DNA of 64,000 nt from Megaustenia siamemsis (Eukaryota; Mollusca; Gastropoda; Stylommatophora; Ariophantidae): contig JAVIAB010000101.1 in assembly GCA_032433765.1 (NCBI GenBank), forward strand, positions 63,418,592 through 63,482,591. The letters are read 5' to 3'. Within the stretch, counting starts at the first letter, position 1. Each line of letters begins with the position of its first letter. Below the pieces are notes generated by a model. The model was not told the origin of the DNA. It was given only the letters and a program-made list of their open reading frames with translations, and made no database searches. Positions 1 to 11,235 of this stretch are shown piece by piece. The position numbers and the translations under genes are program-made.

Positions 1-1399
1 ACATGAGTGTGACCCTCACAATACTACAAAAGTCTCTGCATTTGTGCTAATGAGAGCACTCACAAACAATTCAATAGTCCCTATTCTAATGATGGTGAGA
101 ACACTCACAATAATTCCCAAGTCTCTATTCTTAGTAATTCAAAAGTCTCTCTGTTCTTATTATGATGAGAATACTCACTATAATTCACAAGTATTTATTC
201 GTAGGATGTTGAGAGTGCTCACTATAATTCACAAGTCTCTATTGTTAAGATGGTGGACATAAAAAAGTAAAGTAAAGTACCCCCCGTCACGCCAAGTGGC
301 GTATAGGGAAATATGGTGTTAGTGACCCTATATTTTACAGACCTTCAGCACATGATTTTTGGGGTAATGTGGTCGGTATTACGCCCGTGCTGCTTTACTT
401 TCCCAGAAAAAATCCGGTACCCATTTAAGGCTGGGTGAACCCGGAGCCGTCGGTTGGGATCGAACCCTACCCCTTGTCCGTAGTAGTCCAGTTCACTAAC
501 CACTGAGCTATCGCGGCTCCCACTAATTTTAGGGAATTAGTAAAACCCAGGTGTCCTCGCCAGGGAACGAACCCCGGCTGTTGCCGTGGTAAGCCAACCG
601 CCTATCGATTGCGCTAACCGGACACCCCAGATGGTGGACATACTCACAATTAATTCACCTGTCCATGCACTGTAGAAGCTACCAGCTTAGTAATCAAGTC
701 CCTTCAAGACTATTTCTATTCTACTACGGTGAGAACACTCACAAATAATAATACACACGTCTCTGCACTGATAGAAGCTACCAGCTTCGAAATACAGTCT
801 CTTCAAGACTATTTCTATTCTGCTACGGTGAGAACAGTCACAAATAATAATACATGTCTCTGCACTGCTAGAAGCTACCCGCTTCGCAATATAGTCTCTT
901 TAAGAATATTTCTATTCTGCTACGGTGAGAACAGTCACAAGTAATAATACATGTCTCTGCACTGTTAGAAGCTACCAGCTTCGAATTAAGGTCTCTTCAA
1001 GACTAGTTCTATTCTACGACTTCTCCAGAGACTTACTGTTACCTAGAGCCCTACTACATCATACACTGACCTGTTCTAGACGACTGTCTGAATTCCTCTC
1101 ATCCCCCCTTGTTCACGGTAATCGGCTGTATCTACACAAAACTGCCAGCACCGAATCAACGCCCTGAATCGAATGACTTTCTCAACTTTCCTTTCTCTCA
1201 CTTAACTCGCTCCCCTTATTTCCAAAAATCGTGATTCCCGAATAAGTTCACCCCACAACCTGCCAGTGCAACACGCCTCTCTCGATCCCTCTCTTAAGCA
1301 CTCCTCAGCTTTATCTCCTCTTGACCTCTATTAAATTCTCCTCTCTTCCCTAGCCTTGTTACCTCTCCTTTTTCGCTATATCCATACTCATGTTAGTTA
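1..1399 (-). repeat. 3' LTR of the gypsy-type element, partial, with internal 97-bp repeats and a nested SINE
   Basis: It matches the right LTR from its first base to about 1399, where both copies share TGTTAGTTA or TGTTAGTCA. Its outer part, equivalent to 6733-6946, lies before the window. A SINE at 261-628 interrupts it. A module of about 97 bp, recognised by GCAC at 667, 765, 862 and 959, is present four times here but only about twice in the other LTR, so the two LTRs differ in length by internal repeat number. Confidence 0.85.
261..628 (-). mobile_element. Dimeric tRNA-derived SINE (two different tRNA-like heads)
   Basis: It is bounded by a perfect 13-bp target duplication, AGATGGTGGACAT, at 248-260 and 629-641; the uninterrupted site is visible in the other LTR near 7195. 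Read on the minus strand it starts with a tRNA-like module at about 625-545 (A-box GGTTAGCGCAATCGATAGG, B-box GGTTCGTTCCC). A second, different tRNA-like module follows at about 520-447 (TAGCTCAGTGGTTA, GGTTCGATCCC), then a body and a CTTTACTTTACTTTTTT tail. The single duplication around both heads shows they moved as one unit. Monomeric relatives carrying only the second head occur at 25392, 35030 and 49501. Confidence 0.85.
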
Positions 1400-1781
1400 T
1401 TGACCTACACTTAATAACTCTTTTTTCCATCCTCCTACTTATCACCCTATATTCTACTTTCTTTGGAGCCTCCTCCACAATTTCTGATAGGGCACCTACA
1501 TAACTTCTGGAGGTTGCTCCTCTCTCCTATGTTTTATTTTCGTATGTCATCTCCTCTACCTCCCCTACCATTTCTTGGCTTCTCTCTTCTGTTGTTTGGT
1601 AACCCTCCTCACTCTCCCACTTTTGACTCTCCTGCTCTCTATTTCTCTTCTCCTCTGGTGATTCTCCTGACGACCACCTCCTCCATCTCTTCCTAACGAC
1701 GCTCCTATTCCCCTGTGTCTCTTTCTCCATACTTCCTCCCACTTGTTTTTCTCTTGTTTCCTCTTGTCTTTCCATTTCTTG

Positions 1782-3523
1782 TCACCTTTGGTCTAACCTT
1801 ACTCGTCTTTCTGGTATTGGCATGTCTTCCTCTTCTGACGACGTTTGCCTCTGTTTTTGCACCCTTCGTTCTTGTCTTCTTCTACACTGACTTCTCGTGT
1901 TCCTATACGGTGGCTCCTCTTCCGTGCGGTTTCCTCCTTCTTCACTACTTTCCCCTTGTTCTTCTTCACTTTCATTACTGCTTCCCTGTTTGCTCTCTCT
2001 GTGCACCCTTTCATGTTCTCTCGTATTCGTATTAACTACCTGTTCCTCCTCAATTCCGGTGTATTCTGTCGACTCTTTCTCTCCATACATCGTACATTTC
2101 CTCATTGGTCTATCCCTCTGTTCTTGTTCGTTCTCTGACCATAACGAGTCATCTTTCCTTATGTTTCTTCTATGTGTTCGTATCCCCCTCCTGCAATATA
2201 TGTGCTTTATGATATAATTTGCCTCTCCTGTTTTCTTTATTATTATATATCCTTCCCTCCATTTTGGACTAATTGTTGACGTGGTTGTCTGATTCGTATT
2301 ATATACTATGTTTCCTACTCTGTATTCTATCCCTTCTTTTAAATTTACCCTTCTGTTGGGTCTTCTTTTCTGTCCGTTTTAAATTATACACCATTCTTTG
2401 TGTGTCGTGCATTAGTTGTAGGATTACTTCGTGTGTCTCTTCTCCCATATACCTTCTTCTTTGTTGCAACACATTATCAAGTGGCAACATCGGGTGTCTA
2501 CCGTACAACAACAACAAAAATGGTGAAAATTGCGTACTCTCGTTTTTATTCATCCTAATTGCTGCCAATACATGGTTCAATTGTACATCCCATTCCCATT
2601 TCTCTCCCTCTTGTCAATTTGGATATTATGTCATTTAGCGTTCTATGCTGCCTTTCGTTGATCCCGTTCGCTTGCGGGTTATATACTGACGTTCTTATAT
2701 GTCGGATGTTTAATTTATTTAATGTTTGTCGAAACTTGCTACTCGTAAACTCCCCTCCATTATCTGTTTATATGCACTGTGGGCAACTATATCTCGGAAT
2801 AATTTCATTCAGTAGTATATCTATTATAGTGTCCGTGTTCTTGTTCGGTATTGCCACACTCTTTGGCCATCTACTATAACAATCTGTTACATGGAGTATA
2901 TATTTATTCCCCGATATTGTCGTGGGATATGGACCCGTTATATCCATGCATATTTTTTGCTTCGCGAAATGTTGCTTCTCCATTGACATGATCGGTCCCG
3001 CTTTCTGTAGTAAATTTCTTGTTTTGCATAATATGCATCTCTTAGCGTGCTCGTCTACCGATTTATACAAGCCCGGCCAGTAGTATTTTATTCTTAATGC
3101 ATCTAGTCTCCCCATGTGCCCATTTTCCTCGTGATACATTGATAGCAACTGCTTCCTATATACTTGTGGGACGCACACCCTTGGTTGTACTTCGTCTTCC
3201 TCGCCTATATATAATAATATTCCCCCATTCTCGTCGATACTAAATTTCCTCCATTTCTTCTCCTTTCCATTCTTTATGTCTCTTATTATCTCTCCTAACT
3301 CTTCATCTTTACTTTGTGCTTCCCTTGTTATGTCTACCTCTTCCTCCTCTGTCGTATTCTCACGTTCCTCTTCCGCTTCTGTATTATGTTCCCTTTTTCT
3401 TACCCTATTGGTATCTATTATATTTATCTGGATTGTTCTGTCATCCACATCCGTATTTGATTCGTTCTGTTCTATATTTCTTCCCCTTCCTTCCTTGGCA
3501 TTCTCGATAACCAATCTGCACAA
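1782..3523 (-). pseudogene. Integrase region and acidic/basic C-terminal tail of the gypsy-type element
   Basis: The frame at 3523-2768 shows an integrase start with a spacer of the type HMGRLDALRIKYYWPG, CILCKTR, then MDITGPYPT (first catalytic Asp). In shifted frames downstream, DNGGEF (second Asp) and NERQHR (the expected Glu) are readable near 2760-2650, followed by a chromatin-side C-terminal region. The last part (2105-1782) is a Glu/Arg/Gln-rich low-complexity tail ending in a stop. It looks like the extension after integrase rather than an envelope gene: no signal peptide or membrane segment is visible. Several frameshifts make this a pseudogene. Confidence 0.75.
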
Positions 3524-4068
3524 ATATGTTTAGCCCCCTCTATATACTCATCCTTGGCTCCACTATTTTGCAATGTTAACGACAACATATCTATTTTTCT
3601 GTTCTTAATCGGTGCTTCAATTATTGCTTTGAGTGGCGTATGGTCTGTCCTTATCACTACTTGCTGTCCGTATATGTAAAAATAGTGTTTTTGAATTGCA
3701 TAATGGATCGCAAATGCTTCTTTCTCTATAGTGGGCCACCTTATTTGAGTTCTACTTAACTTGTGGGACAGGAAATATATTGGCCATTCTTATACCCTAT
3801 TTCTTCCTGTTACTTTGTCCACCTCTACCTTCTCACATACCAGACATGCACCTATTGCCACATCTGACGCATCCGTGTATAGAATCATCCTTCCTTCCTT
3901 GTTCGGGTGCGCTAACAATGGTACCTTTGCCAACCCTTCTTTTAGCGTCTCAAAAGCTTTTTGACATCCTGTTGACCATTGGAATCTCACAAATTTTTTC
4001 GTCAATTTTGTTAGTGGTTCGGCCACTTCTGCAAACCTCGGTATAAATCTCCTATTGTAGCCACACAT
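3472..4068 (-). pseudogene. RT connection and RNase H region of the gypsy-type element
   Basis: The frame at 4068-3790 carries the RT thumb/connection (NRRFIPRFAEVAEPLTKL) followed by YTDASDVAIGACL, the first RNase H active-site strand of Ty3/gypsy elements. A second frame (3657-3472) continues with TDHTPLKAI and ADWLSRMP, the usual RNase H end and tether before integrase. A frame change between the two parts means it is not one continuous protein. The domain is recognisable but inactive as written. Confidence 0.75.
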
Positions 4069-5230
4069 CCCTAAAACAACTTCGTACTTCCTTTACCTTA
4101 GTTGGTGGTTTCATTTCTTTAATCACTTGTACTTTATCTTTATCTGGTAATATTCCCTCTCTATTTACTACAAACCCTAAATATTTCACTTCCTTTCTTA
4201 GAAATTGACACTTATTCAGTTTTAGTTTTATCTCATGTTGACGTAGTCTGTCAAATACCAATTTAACGTGTTTTAAGTGTTGTTCTTTTGTGTTCCTATT
4301 TCGTCCCCTATTCACTCCTAACTTCCTTGTTGTTTCTGTTTGTCCCTGGCTAAATCTTTGTCTCACCCAACGTAGGTACTCCTGCTTTTCCTCTTCTCTC
4401 CTTTGCCTTTCCTCCCTTTCTTGTTGCACCCCTCCTTTTCGTTTTTTCCTCCCTTCATCCAGCTTATTCCTCGGCCCCTGTTTAATCTGAGCTATGACTT
4501 TTCCCTTATTTATTTTAATTCTTTTTCCCGAATAATTAATTAGCATCACTGGCAAACTATTCCCCTTACTTATTGTTGCTATGCCATCAATCACCCTTAT
4601 GTTCGGTTCTTCAATTATTTCTGGCTTTGTTCTTGTTGTTTCTACCGTCATTCTTGGTCTAATATAATCATTATGCTTTATTTTTGCTAAAGTGATGTGT
4701 ACTCGGTGTGGTTTTAATATTACATCCTCCTTTGCTCTAGCCAATGTTGCAATATGTATGTCATCCTCCATTTGTATTTCTACTACTCCTATCCTTAACG
4801 TTTGTGTCTTGTAGTTTACTATAACTTCATTTCTCCTCATCCAATCCCTACCTAATACCTTGACCCTATTCATTCACCTTACTATCATAAATCTTTGTTG
4901 CGTTTTACATTTTCCTACCTTTATGTGTATCCATGTTTCTCCTATTACTTCTAACAATTGCCCACTTATTGGTTCCAGTTTATTCCTTGTCATCTTCATC
5001 CTCTCTTTGTACCATTTTATTGCTCAATACGCAGTCTCTTTTATCACACTCACGCTGGTTACGGTGTCTATTATAGCCCTATATTTCTGCTTGTCTATTT
5101 GTACTATGCAGGAACATGGATCTTCTGTCCTTCCGTATCTGCCGAAATGGTCAGACTTCTCTTCTGTACTCAAAATCGCCTGCCTGTTTGAGTACTGTTC
5201 CCGTTTCCCGCTGCTCGGTACATTCCTCAT
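4052..5230 (-). pseudogene. Protease and truncated reverse transcriptase of the gypsy-type element
   Basis: At 5230-5024 a retropepsin-like stretch reads CIVQIDKQKYRAIIDTVTS: the catalytic D-T/S-G is D-T-V here, so the active-site Gly is lost. The frame 4873-4052 begins with the protease end (LGRDWM). It later jumps from a charged linker (KKRKGG...EERQRREEEKQ) straight to EQHLKHVKLVFDRL and NKCQFLRKEVKYLGF, which are RT sequence downstream of the catalytic palm. The expected (Y/F)xDD box and the fingers are absent, so the RT core is deleted rather than merely mutated. Confidence 0.75.
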
Positions 5231-6038
5231 TTTCCTTGTCTATTAGTTGTTCCTCTACATTGCTCCTAATATGACCTATCCTCCCACACCTGTAACGCCT
5301 TCTTATTTCCTGAATGACATTCACCACTTGTGTTTCTCTCTGTTGTATCCTTCTCTGTCCCATGTGGTCTATTTCTTGGGGGCTTTCTTGACTACCCCAT
5401 CTACTGGCTTCTCTATCTTGTCCTTGTTTATCCTCAAAACTTTTTATTATACACTCCTCTTCTATCGCTGCATTGATAACTTGCGAGAGTGTTGTCATTC
5501 TTCTTATTGTTAGCATTACCTTCAGCCCCTTATCTCTTATTCCTGTTATAAATGTTGATATTAATAACTTATTGACCTGCTCTGTTTCTATTCCTGTTCC
5601 AAACCCTTGTTCTGCCATTTCCCTTATCCTCTCTCCATATTCTTCTATTGTCTCACTTCTCCCTTGCTGAGCTCCTGTCAATTTCATCATGGCATGCTGC
5701 TCATCCTTGAATTTTCCATACCTTTTTGCTAAGTACAGTTTAAATTCCTGCAATGGCTCTTCTTTTATTTCTTCTATCCTTCTTCTCACGCACTTCGCTA
5801 CTGCACTCTGACTCGTAGCTACCGCTAATTCCTTCCACTCTATTTGACTTAGTTGGTAGCACTTCGACCAGAATTCAATGTCCTGTACCCATTCTTCAAA
5901 CTTGTCTGGCTCTCCTGTAAACATCGGAATTCTTCTGGTTATCTCCTTAGTTTGTAAACTATTTCCTAACCTCCCCACTACTTCCCCCATCTTTTGGATG
6001 GCTTGCCACATATATCCCTCTTGTGTCATTCCCTCCAT
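5151..6038 (-). CDS. Gag-like polyprotein of the gypsy-type element
   Basis: A 295-residue open frame follows the leader. It has a retrotransposon gag-type core (MFTGEPDKFEEWVQDIEFW near residue 40; EFKLYLAKRYGKFKDEQHAMMKLTGAQQG near residue 115) and a remnant of a zinc knuckle (YRCGRIGHIRSN, about residue 245) in which only part of CX2CX4HX4C survives. It would package element RNA into cytoplasmic particles. The start is the first ATG after a leader of about 670 bases. It runs into, and overlaps, the protease frame. The knuckle decay and downstream lesions suggest it is no longer functional. Confidence 0.72.
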   Translation of the reverse strand: MEGMTQEGYMWQAIQKMGEVVGRLGNSLQTKEITRRIPMFTGEPDKFEEWVQDIEFWSKCYQLSQIEWKELAVATSQSAVAKCVRRRIEEIKEEPLQEFKLYLAKRYGKFKDEQHAMMKLTGAQQGRSETIEEYGERIREMAEQGFGTGIETEQVNKLLISTFITGIRDKGLKVMLTIRRMTTLSQVINAAIEEECIIKSFEDKQGQDREASRWGSQESPQEIDHMGQRRIQQRETQVVNVIQEIRRRYRCGRIGHIRSNVEEQLIDKENEECTEQRETGTVLKQAGDFEYRREV

Positions 6039-6709
6039 TTCTTTATTTATATCTACACTTTCTTTTCTTGTTACCTCGTTCCTTTCCTTGTATTAGGCTC
6101 TATTTCCTACTATAATCTTCACTCTGTTATTGCTCTTGTCTCACTTCCCCCACTTGTGCTGATTTCCTACAGTAAATATTCAATTATGTATCACTTGTGA
6201 CCCTATCTGATATCTCTGTTCATCACCTTTTTATATTTCCATTCATTTTTGTTCATAATACAATCATTGACAACAACAAAAAATTACACAATGTATCACA
6301 ATATAACAGTTTACATCACTTGTTCGTCACCTTCACCTACACAAAAAAACAACACTATTTCACTCTTCTCGTATCTCAGCCATGTGTGTCATCTGTTGTA
6401 ATCCTATTCGTTCCTTATTTTACTCCCTCTTCTTTAAATTACTATGTCCCTATTCTATCTTAAAAATATGGTTGACACACACGACTGTGATAGCTCTCTT
6501 TATAAATTTCTCTCCTTTTTTCAAACGTGTGGCCACGCATTTCCACACTATACACTTCTCTTTAATATCTCTCATTTAATAATCACTCCACCCTCCTTTC
6601 ACTCCGTAATTAATATACTACTTAATTACTAGTAACACACTTTTGAAGATCCTTTGAATTTTTCTCCCCGTTTTTCTGCCACTGTGTCTCACTTGTCTTT
6701 CTGTGACCC
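6039..6709 (-). other. Untranslated leader of the gypsy-type element
   Basis: This stretch lies between the primer-binding site and the gag ATG. It is pyrimidine-rich on the plus strand (purine-rich in the element's sense) and has no recognisable coding content. Confidence 0.6.
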
Positions 6710-6728
6710 AATCCTGGTCACGGCACCA
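6710..6728 (-). promoter_or_regulatory. Primer-binding site of the gypsy-type element
   Basis: On the minus strand, TGGTGCCGTGACCAGGATT begins four bases inside the right LTR. It starts with the TGG expected to pair with a tRNA CCA end. The priming tRNA was not identified. Confidence 0.7.
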
Positions 6729-6732
6729 AAAA

Positions 6733-7731
6733 TGTAGAAGACAAATGTGTGACAGCAAAAAATGTAGCAGGCTTAATGGCCCGAAAATGTCGCAATTGTA
6801 CAGACTCTTTCCTTTAAGCCTGTCTTAGACTGTGTGCACACTGCGACGTCGTACACACCACATGTCAAACCACACTGGCCTTTCGTTCTGGCGTGATTCT
6901 CACACTGACATTACATTCGCTGCATGCTATCATTCGCCTCCTCAACATAAGTGTGACCCTCACAATACTACAAAAGTCTCTGCATTTGTGCTAATGAGAG
7001 CACTCACAAACAATTCAAAAGTCCCTGTTCTAATGATGGTGAGAACACTCACAATAATTCCCAAGTCTCTATTCTTAGTAATTCAAACGTCTATCCGTCC
7101 TTATGATAATGAGAATACTCACTATAATTGACAATTATTTATTCGTAGGATGTTGAGAATGCTCACAATAATTCAAAAGTCTCTATTCTTAAGATGGTGG
7201 ACACACTCACAATTAATTCACATGTCCATGCACTGTAGAAGCTACCAGCTTTATAATCAAGTCTCTTCAAGACTATTTCTATTCTACTACGGTGAGAACA
7301 CTCACAAATAATAATACATGTCTCTGCACTGCTAGTAGCTACCAGCTTCGAATTAAAGTCTCTTCAAGACTATTGTTATTCTAAGACTTCTCCAGAGACT
7401 TACTGTTACCTGTTCTGGACGACTGTCTGAATTCCTCTCATCCCCCCTTGTTCACGGTAATCGGCTGTTTCTACACAAAGCCGCCCGCACCGATCCAACG
7501 CCCTGAATCGAATGACTCTCCCAAATGTACTTTCTCTCACTTAACTCGCTCCCCTTATTTCTAAAACTCGTGATTCCCGAATAAATTCACCCCACAACCT
7601 GCCCATGCAACACGCCTTTCTCGATCCCTCTCTTAATGACTCTTCAGCTTTATCTCCCCTTGACCTCTATTAAATTCTCCTCTCTTCCATATCCTAGTTA
7701 CCTCCCCTTTTTCACATGTTTATGTTAGTCA
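6733..7731 (-). repeat. 5' LTR of the gypsy-type element, complete
   Basis: On the plus strand it starts TGTAGAAGAC and ends GTTAGTCA, i.e. TG...CA ends, about 999 bp. It matches the left LTR (1-1399) apart from the SINE and two extra 97-bp modules there. The sequence after 7731 is the ordinary repeat unit. Confidence 0.8.
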
Positions 7732-9451
7732 TGTGTCAGTTGAGACTAATTTATGAGCAGTTTGTTAGCAAGAGAACTTGACTTAAAATTTCAGTCCGCA
7801 TCGTTAATTATCATTCAGTAAAAGGCAAACATAACCTGACAGTTATAATCCGCACCGTTAACTATGATTGAAAAGAGACAAATACCGTCAATATCAATTT
7901 TGTTTCTCTTTTTCTCACATGTGAGAAGCTAATGCCTCAAACAGGATGTTAATCTACAAATACCAGTTTTGAATTGAGCTGAATACAAAAAATCTAAACT
8001 TATTTTCTTAAAACTGGGGTGCTGAAAGTATAATGATATAGGAAAATATTGTAATCCCGTAACATTCATGGTATATAAAATTAAATTGTTTAATTTTACA
8101 AATCAATTTTTTTTTAAAAACTGTGAGACATGTCGCTGGCTCAGAATTAACTTTTTTTTCCATCTTGGGATTCACGTATACTAAGTCTCTCGTTAAGGAA
8201 TGCCCATGTCAGTGTTATTGCCAATGATATATGCTTCTGTATACTGGGTGAGATTGATCTGACAGTCACTGACAGCTGAGACTAATTTATGAGCAGTTTG
8301 GTAGACTTCACTATCAAAGTCCGCACCATTAACTGTCATGGGTAAATGGCAAAATTTACCTGGCAGTCACGCTCAACACCGCCAGCTGTCATGTGTAACA
8401 GGCAAATATGATCTGACAGTAAAGATCGCACCGTTAATTGTCATGCGTAACAGGTAAACCTGATCTGGGAATCAAAGATCGCACCGTTAAATGTTATGCG
8501 TATCAGGTAAACCTGACATGACAGTTACAGTCCTCTCCGTACACTGTGACTGGTATTTGTTTAATACGCAGATGTATCTTCAATCAACACCTTACATTAA
8601 CATAAAGTCTGTATACGTTTTGAAAAATATTTGGACGAGCATGATGTGTGTATGAGGATGCCCGACTGTAATGGAATTGATTCCATAAATTAAATATAAT
8701 CGAATAGAAGATGAACAACACCAAATGGAGTGAACTATGACACATGATATAATGTTATAGAATAGAAGATTAAATACACCAAATGATGTGAAATATTAAC
8801 CTTTCTTTTGGTATTAGATTTAAAACATTGAATTTTGAACATTACATTCTTGTATACTTTTAACGTTGCTATTTAATTTGAATTAACGATTATATTGCGA
8901 TTATAAAACTGCAAACATTCATCACAATGGTAATGTTCTATATGGATGGCCAATTTGTCTGCCTAAAAGTTATTACGACATGATCATAAACACTGGACAG
9001 TGAAGAAATATGAATAGTATATACAAATAATTCTAAAGACCTAAAAGAACAAGTTGGTGTGACGAAAAAAATGTAAAACGTTTCCAAACAATGAGAAAGA
9101 AAACGAGTGTTACCAAGTATTAAATTCAAATGGTGATTGTACAAGTAATGAAATAATTAAGTAAAACTAACAGGGGTGAAACATACATTTTTGTCAATTT
9201 ACAGTTCCTGGAAACAAAGAACTAAATACGTGGATAGTCTCAAATAGTGAACAACAAGAAGTTTAGTTGAAAATTAATAAATAGGAAGCACGCTACAGAC
9301 AGAGAATGCATTTACTTTGTATTTTGTATAGCAAGTACACATATGTAGAATGATCATTTAAATGATTGAAACTTTAGTTCTGAAGAATGGTGTTAGGAAA
9401 TGTTTTTTCTCAACTAATTGTGATCTGTTTTGGCATTTCTTTTTTAAACAG

Positions 9452-9466
9452 ACCATTCGTCCCGAA
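9452..9466 (+). CDS. Micro-exon 1 (15 nt, TIRPE)
   Basis: ACCATTCGTCCCGAA is preceded by CTCAACTAATTGTGATC (candidate branch point CTAAT), a T-rich tract and AAACAG, and followed by GTAAGTCAT. In phase 0 it encodes TIRPE. It is the first intact copy in the duplicated units; the exon of the unit upstream of 7732 is hidden by the LTR element or lies before the window. Confidence 0.68.
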
Positions 9467-11220
9467 GTAAGTCATATAGTATTAGAATAATTTAAACGTG
9501 AACAAAAAGGCTCATAATATAAACGTATGTTTTAATGTTTGTATAAAATAAATAGTTATTAAAGATCATGTCCAGAAGAAGGGTGGTCAGATCAATATAT
9601 AATAAAGTATAACAAAACTGTTGATGTGAGATTAGGTTAAACAAATACTTTGTGTGATAATTAATTTGCGATGATGTGATACATCTTGAAGAGCTGAAAC
9701 CCTGGAAAAAACCAAGCAATATCGTTAAATGATATAACTGAAGAAAGATAAATACAGACACTATCAATTGTGTTTCTCTATTTCTCACATGCGAGTATCT
9801 AATGCCTCAAACGGGATATTAATCTACAAATACCAGTATTTTAATTGTGATGAATAAAAGAAAATGTTAACTTATTATTTCTTAAAACTGGGGTGCTGAA
9901 AGTATATATTGAAATATGAAACTATTGAAAGCATATAATAATCATGTTATATAATTAAATTGCCTAATTTTACAAAGCAATTTTTGTTTAAGTTTTGAGA
10001 CTATACACATGTCCTTGGCTCCGAATTAACTTCTTTCCATCTGGGGATTCACGTAGACCAAGTCTCTCCGCAAGGAATGCCCATGTCTTTGGTATTGACT
10101 ATGTTATGTCAACTGTATACTTTGTGAGCTTGATCTGACAATCACTGACAGCTGAGACTAATTTATGATCAGTTTGGTAGCAAAATCAGATTTAACAATC
10201 AAAGTCTCAACCGTTAACTGTCATGGGAAAGCGCCAAACTGACCTCACAGTCATAGTTAGCACGGACATATGTCATGGGTAAATAGCAAACCTAACGTGC
10301 CAATAAAAATTTGCACCGTTAACTATCATGCGAAACAGGCAAGCCTGATCTGACAGTCACAGGCCTCTCCGTACACTGTGATAGGTATTTGTTCAATACG
10401 CAGATTTATCTTCAGTCAAAATCCTGACAATAACAATATGTATGCATACGCATCGAAAAATGATGGGGACCGTCGGTGAAGTGCGTATGGGGATGTGCCG
10501 ACTGTAATGAGACTGATTCCGTATATTGAATATAAGCGAATAGAAGATTAAATACACCAAAGGATGTGGACTATGACCCTTGCTTAAGGATTTAGATTTC
10601 TCTAATTGATTTTTATACATTACATTCTTGTACACTTTAAGAGTTATTGTTTAATGTGTTTAAACGAATATATTGCGACTCTAAAACTGCAAACATTCTA
10701 CACATATGTAATAGTTTATCTGGAATCCGAATGAATCGCCCTCAAAGATATTACAACATGATCATAAACAGGGGGCAGTGAAGATAAAAATAGATTATAT
10801 ATCATTCTGTAGAACTAAAAGAACAGGTTGGTATGACGAAAAATTGTAAAACATTTACATTTAATGAGAAAGCATACAAGAGTAATCAAGTAATATATTA
10901 AAATTGTGATTGTACAAGTAATGAAATAATTTAGCAAATCTAACTGGGGTTAACTTACATTATTATAATTTATAAGTCCATGAAACGAAGAACTAAATGC
11001 TTTGGAGATTCTCAAATAGTGAACAACAAGTATTTTATTTCAAATTGACTAAATATAAAACAATCTACAGACAGAGAACGCATTTACTTTATGTGTAATA
11101 TGGCAAGTACAAGTATGTAGAATAATAATTTGAATGACTTAAAGTTTAATGCTAAAGAGCGGTCCGAGGAAATGTTTTTTTCTCAACTAATTGTGATCTT
11201 TTTTTGGCCTTATGTTTTAG

Positions 11221-11235
11221 ACTTCATTCACCGAA
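11221..11235 (+). CDS. Micro-exon 2 (15 nt, TSFTE)
   Basis: ACTTCATTCACCGAA lies between TTATGTTTTAG and GTAAGTCATG, 1769 bases after the previous copy. It encodes TSFTE. Eight of its 15 bases differ from micro-exon 1, although the flanking introns are close to 87% alike by eye. The final GAA codon is kept. Confidence 0.68.

Larger units (their letters stand above)
1..7731 (-). mobile_element. Ty3/gypsy-type LTR retrotransposon, defective, left LTR cut by window edge
   Basis: Two long direct repeats (1-1399 and 6733-7731) flank a minus-strand gag-pol region in the order gag, protease, RT remnant, RNase H, integrase, which is the Ty3/gypsy order. A primer-binding site lies directly inside the right (5') LTR. 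The left repeat starts about 215 bases into the LTR, so its outer end and the left target duplication are outside the window. The right flank resumes inside the duplicated unit at the GAGACTAATTTATGAGCAG motif, so the element inserted into that array. It cannot be autonomous: the RT palm is missing, the protease motif is altered, and frames are broken. Confidence 0.88.

Noticed and set aside
1782..2105. Frame downstream of integrase taken as a possible envelope gene
   Set aside because: No signal peptide, membrane segment or glycosylation pattern; low-complexity Glu/Arg/Gln sequence continuous with the integrase C-terminus.
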